64,000 nt of DNA from Palsa-504 sp963769715 (GTDB lineage: Bacteria; Actinomycetota; Actinomycetes; Streptosporangiales; Streptosporangiaceae): the NCBI GenBank assembly GCA_963769715.1, contig CAVYNE010000020.1, positions 124,001 to 188,000 of the forward strand, in the 5' to 3' direction. Below are positions 62,131 through 64,000 of the stretch, one piece after another (position 1 is the stretch's first letter; every line of letters begins with the position of its first letter). The notes below the pieces were generated by a model that did not search any database, was not told the DNA's origin, and worked only from the letters and a program-made list of their open reading frames with translations. The translations under genes and the position numbers were made by a program.

Positions 62131-62733
62131 GTGACTGATCTGAAGATCGAGCCGGGCGGGTCCGCGTCGGTATACGTGCTGCACGAAGGGTACGTCGGCC
62201 GGGATGGCGACGACGAGCGAGTGGCCGGGACGGTCACGCTGATCCTGGATGGCGACGCGGTGATCGTCGTCGATCCTGGCATGGTGGCCTCCCGCGAGGC
62301 CCTGCTGGCCGCCCTGGCCGCGCACGGGCCGCAGGCCGGGGACGTCACCGACGTGGTGTTCAGCCATCATCATCCCGATCACACGGTCAACGCCGCGCTG
62401 TTCCCGGCGGCGCGGATTCACGATCACTGGGCCGTGTATGTAGGGGACCGCTGGATCGACCGCGACGCGGACGGGGCCGAACTCTCACCTTCGGTCCGGT
62501 TGCTGCGAACGCCGGGGCACACCGCCGAGGATATTTCCACGGTCGCGTCCACGCCGGGCGACGTCTTCGTGTGCACCCATGCATGGTGGGGCGCGAACGG
62601 GCCCGCCGACGATCCGCTCGGCTCCGACGCCGGTGCCCTGCACGCCAGCCGGGAACTCCTGCTTTCCTTCGCCTCGGTGATCGTGCCCGGTCACGGCGCC
62701 GCGTTCCGCCCGGACCAGAACACGCCGCGCTAG
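62131..62733 (+). CDS. MBL-fold metallo-hydrolase
   Basis: The 200-residue protein has the metallo-beta-lactamase fold: SHHHPDH metal motif, the GHT and HAWWGAN segments and PGHGA at the end. The size and motifs resemble small stand-alone MBL hydrolases (MBLAC1-like); the substrate is unknown. It begins with GTG 62131, with AGGG about 8 bases upstream. Confidence 0.82.
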   Translation: MTDLKIEPGGSASVYVLHEGYVGRDGDDERVAGTVTLILDGDAVIVVDPGMVASREALLAALAAHGPQAGDVTDVVFSHHHPDHTVNAALFPAARIHDHWAVYVGDRWIDRDADGAELSPSVRLLRTPGHTAEDISTVASTPGDVFVCTHAWWGANGPADDPLGSDAGALHASRELLLSFASVIVPGHGAAFRPDQNTPR

Positions 62734-63142
62734 TCCCATGCGGGGCCCTTTCTGCGGGCAACCTGGCGGCGTCCCCAAGTGGGAGGTGTGCATGCCACGA
62801 TCATCGCGCGACGAAGAGTTCTCCGCGTTCGTCCAGACCAGGTGACCGGGCGTTTCGGCTCTGCCAGCTGCCGGGCGACGCTCATCTCCTGACCTTCGAG
62901 ACGCCCCTGGGCCGCCTACGTCGTCTGGCGAGTCCGGCGGCCGGTACGGTCCGCTTACGTCTGGCGATATATCGCACCTCCATCTGATAGCCGAGTTCGC
63001 CAGCGGCGTGCAGGTGCTGGTCACTGCGCGGGCAGGCTGGGGCTTAGCCCGCGTCGCTTGGTCTGCGGCGAGGGCGGCTGCCGCCGTGTGGCGCCTCACG
63101 CGGCAGTCGCCGTTCGGTCCAGGTAGGCTGTGGCGTTGGCAG
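62734..63142. other. Stretch without a recognised gene
   Basis: ORFs on both strands have no family resemblance and low-complexity composition. Nothing else was seen before tRNA-Arg. Confidence 0.5.
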
Positions 63143-63215
<73 letters not shown>

Positions 63216-63252
63216 CAGGTCAGAGGCCTAGAGCCTCATCGGGCGGCGTGGC

Positions 63253-63288
63253 GGGGAGCCTAACGGGGAGCCTAAGTGTTAGGCTCCC
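63253..63288 (+). repeat. Direct and inverted repeats between tRNA-Arg and the integrase gene
   Basis: GGGGAGCCTAA is present at 63253-63263 and 63265-63275, and the second copy forms a perfect 10-bp hairpin with TTAGGCTCCC (63279-63288) around GTG. These may be arm-type or regulatory sites for the integrase. Confidence 0.6.
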
Positions 63289-63291
63289 GCC

Positions 63292-64000
63292 ATGTCCGAG
63301 ACGAAAGTCAAGCCGCCGCGGCCGCGGCGAGGACGCGATCTACTTCGCTGCGGCGAAGAACCGGTACGTGGGATCGGTCTCGCTCGGCTACGGGCCTGAC
63401 GGGAAGCGGATCCGGCGGAAGGTCTTCGGCAAGACCAAGCAGGAAGTCCGGGACAAGCTCAAGGCGCTGCACCAGGAACTGAACGCGGGAGTCAGGTCCT
63501 CGAGCACCTACACGGTGCGCGAGGCCGTGGACGACTGGCTGCGCGAGGGGCTGGACGGCACGTCCGAGCGGACGCGCACCCTCTACGAGGGCCTGCTGGA
63601 GCCGGTGCTGGAGATCGATCGGCGCCAGGCCGCTGCGTGACCTGAGCGCGGGCGATGTCCGTTCGGCGCTCGGCCAGCTCGCGACCCGCTATTCCACCCG
63701 GTCTCTGCAGATCACCCGCAACTCGCTGGAGCGGGCCATCCGGCATGCCGAGGCCAACGACCTCGTCGGGCGCAACGTCGCGGCCCTGGTGAAGCCGCCG
63801 CAGGGCCGCAGCGGGAGGCCGTCCAAGAGCTTCACGCTGGAGCAGGCGAAGGCCTTGCTGGCCGCGGCGGAGGGTACGCGCCTGCATGCGTACGTCGCGC
63901 TGAGCCTGCTGGTCGGCATCCGCACCGAGGAGGCCCGCGCGCTGCGGTGGGATCACGTGGTGACCTGGGTGGACGATTCCGCCGGATGGCAGCCGGTCAC
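63292..64000 (+). pseudogene. Phage-type tyrosine integrase, frameshifted and cut by the window edge
   Basis: Pieces of an SSR-type integrase appear in order but in changing frames: MSETKVKPPRPRRGR, then GEDAIYFAAAKNRYVGSVSLGYGPDGKRIRRKVFGKTKQEVRDKL (arm-binding domain) in frame 2, and IGARPLRDLSAGDVRSALGQLATRYSTRSL, then EQAKALLAAAEGTRLHAYVALSLLVGIRTEEARALRWDHV (box I Arg) after another shift near 63620. At least two indels break it. Box II/III and the Tyr lie beyond the window. Confidence 0.72.

Overview
The window is high-GC DNA (roughly 70%) with frequent GTG/TTG starts, ATGA/GTGA stop-start overlaps, twin-arginine and lipobox signals and a CIRCE operator. Gene content (F420-type luciferase-like oxidoreductase, GAF-ANTAR and STAS proteins, VapBC modules, FmdB/Ruc-5-FCL-galU-moeA-moaC-mog-rimJ synteny) points to a filamentous or soil actinomycete (Actinomycetota). 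The genus cannot be read from the sequence.

Layout. 0-0.6 kb: end of a toxin locus (truncated EndoU-type nuclease plus the start of an overlapping downstream gene, minus strand). 0.9-4.3 kb: orphan cytochrome b-like protein, STAS-PAS sensor, SRPBCC protein. 4.4-12.2 kb: acyl-CoA dehydrogenase, Tat lipoprotein plus GMC oxidoreductase pair, and a polyamine-type ABC transporter operon. 12.3-15.1 kb: frameshifted SRPBCC gene, LLM oxidoreductase, STAS and GAF-ANTAR regulators. 15.2-17.9 kb: a toxin-antitoxin island (three modules) with gene debris. 17.9-24.8 kb: a six-gene, translationally coupled CoA-thioester catabolic operon (MmgE/PrpD, acyl-CoA dehydrogenase, CaiB/BaiF transferase, aldehyde dehydrogenase, two half-hydratases) divergent from a GntR/UTRA regulator. 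25-34 kb: secreted SGNH hydrolase, DMF-deaminase-like lipoprotein, rhodanese plus SufE, membrane and PRC-barrel proteins, DMT transporter, DUF72, zinc ribbon, nitroreductase. 34.2-39.9 kb: several decayed genes (LuxR, BON, LysR, amidohydrolase) interleaved with HAD, UspA, GNAT and ferritin-like genes. 40-49 kb: a sugar/stress cluster (GH63-type glycosidase, glucose dehydrogenase-like enzyme, GH13-DUF6325 fusion, SHOCT protein, Hsp31-like protein).

49.2-52.4 kb is an unusual mobile element: a DUF6788-like gene divergent from a two-gene unit in which a tyrosine-recombinase-like protein with a degenerate active site overlaps a DDE-transposase-like protein. It has short inverted repeats at both ends, lies against a truncated Hsp31-like gene and stops a few bases from a tRNA-Ala. 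A P450 follows, then an ISAzo13-type insertion sequence that has cut the rimJ-like gene of the conserved molybdopterin/galU block (56-61.8 kb). That block ends with an HrcA/CIRCE-controlled FmdB-type zinc-ribbon gene and an MTA phosphorylase gene. The right edge has an MBL-fold protein, tRNA-Arg and a frameshifted phage-type integrase that runs off the window.

Caution: several otherwise well-preserved genes (galU, mtnP, the SRPBCC gene at 12.3 kb, the LysR remnant, the integrase) are each broken by single-base-scale frameshifts. Either the locus is decaying or the assembly carries indel errors; reads would decide.
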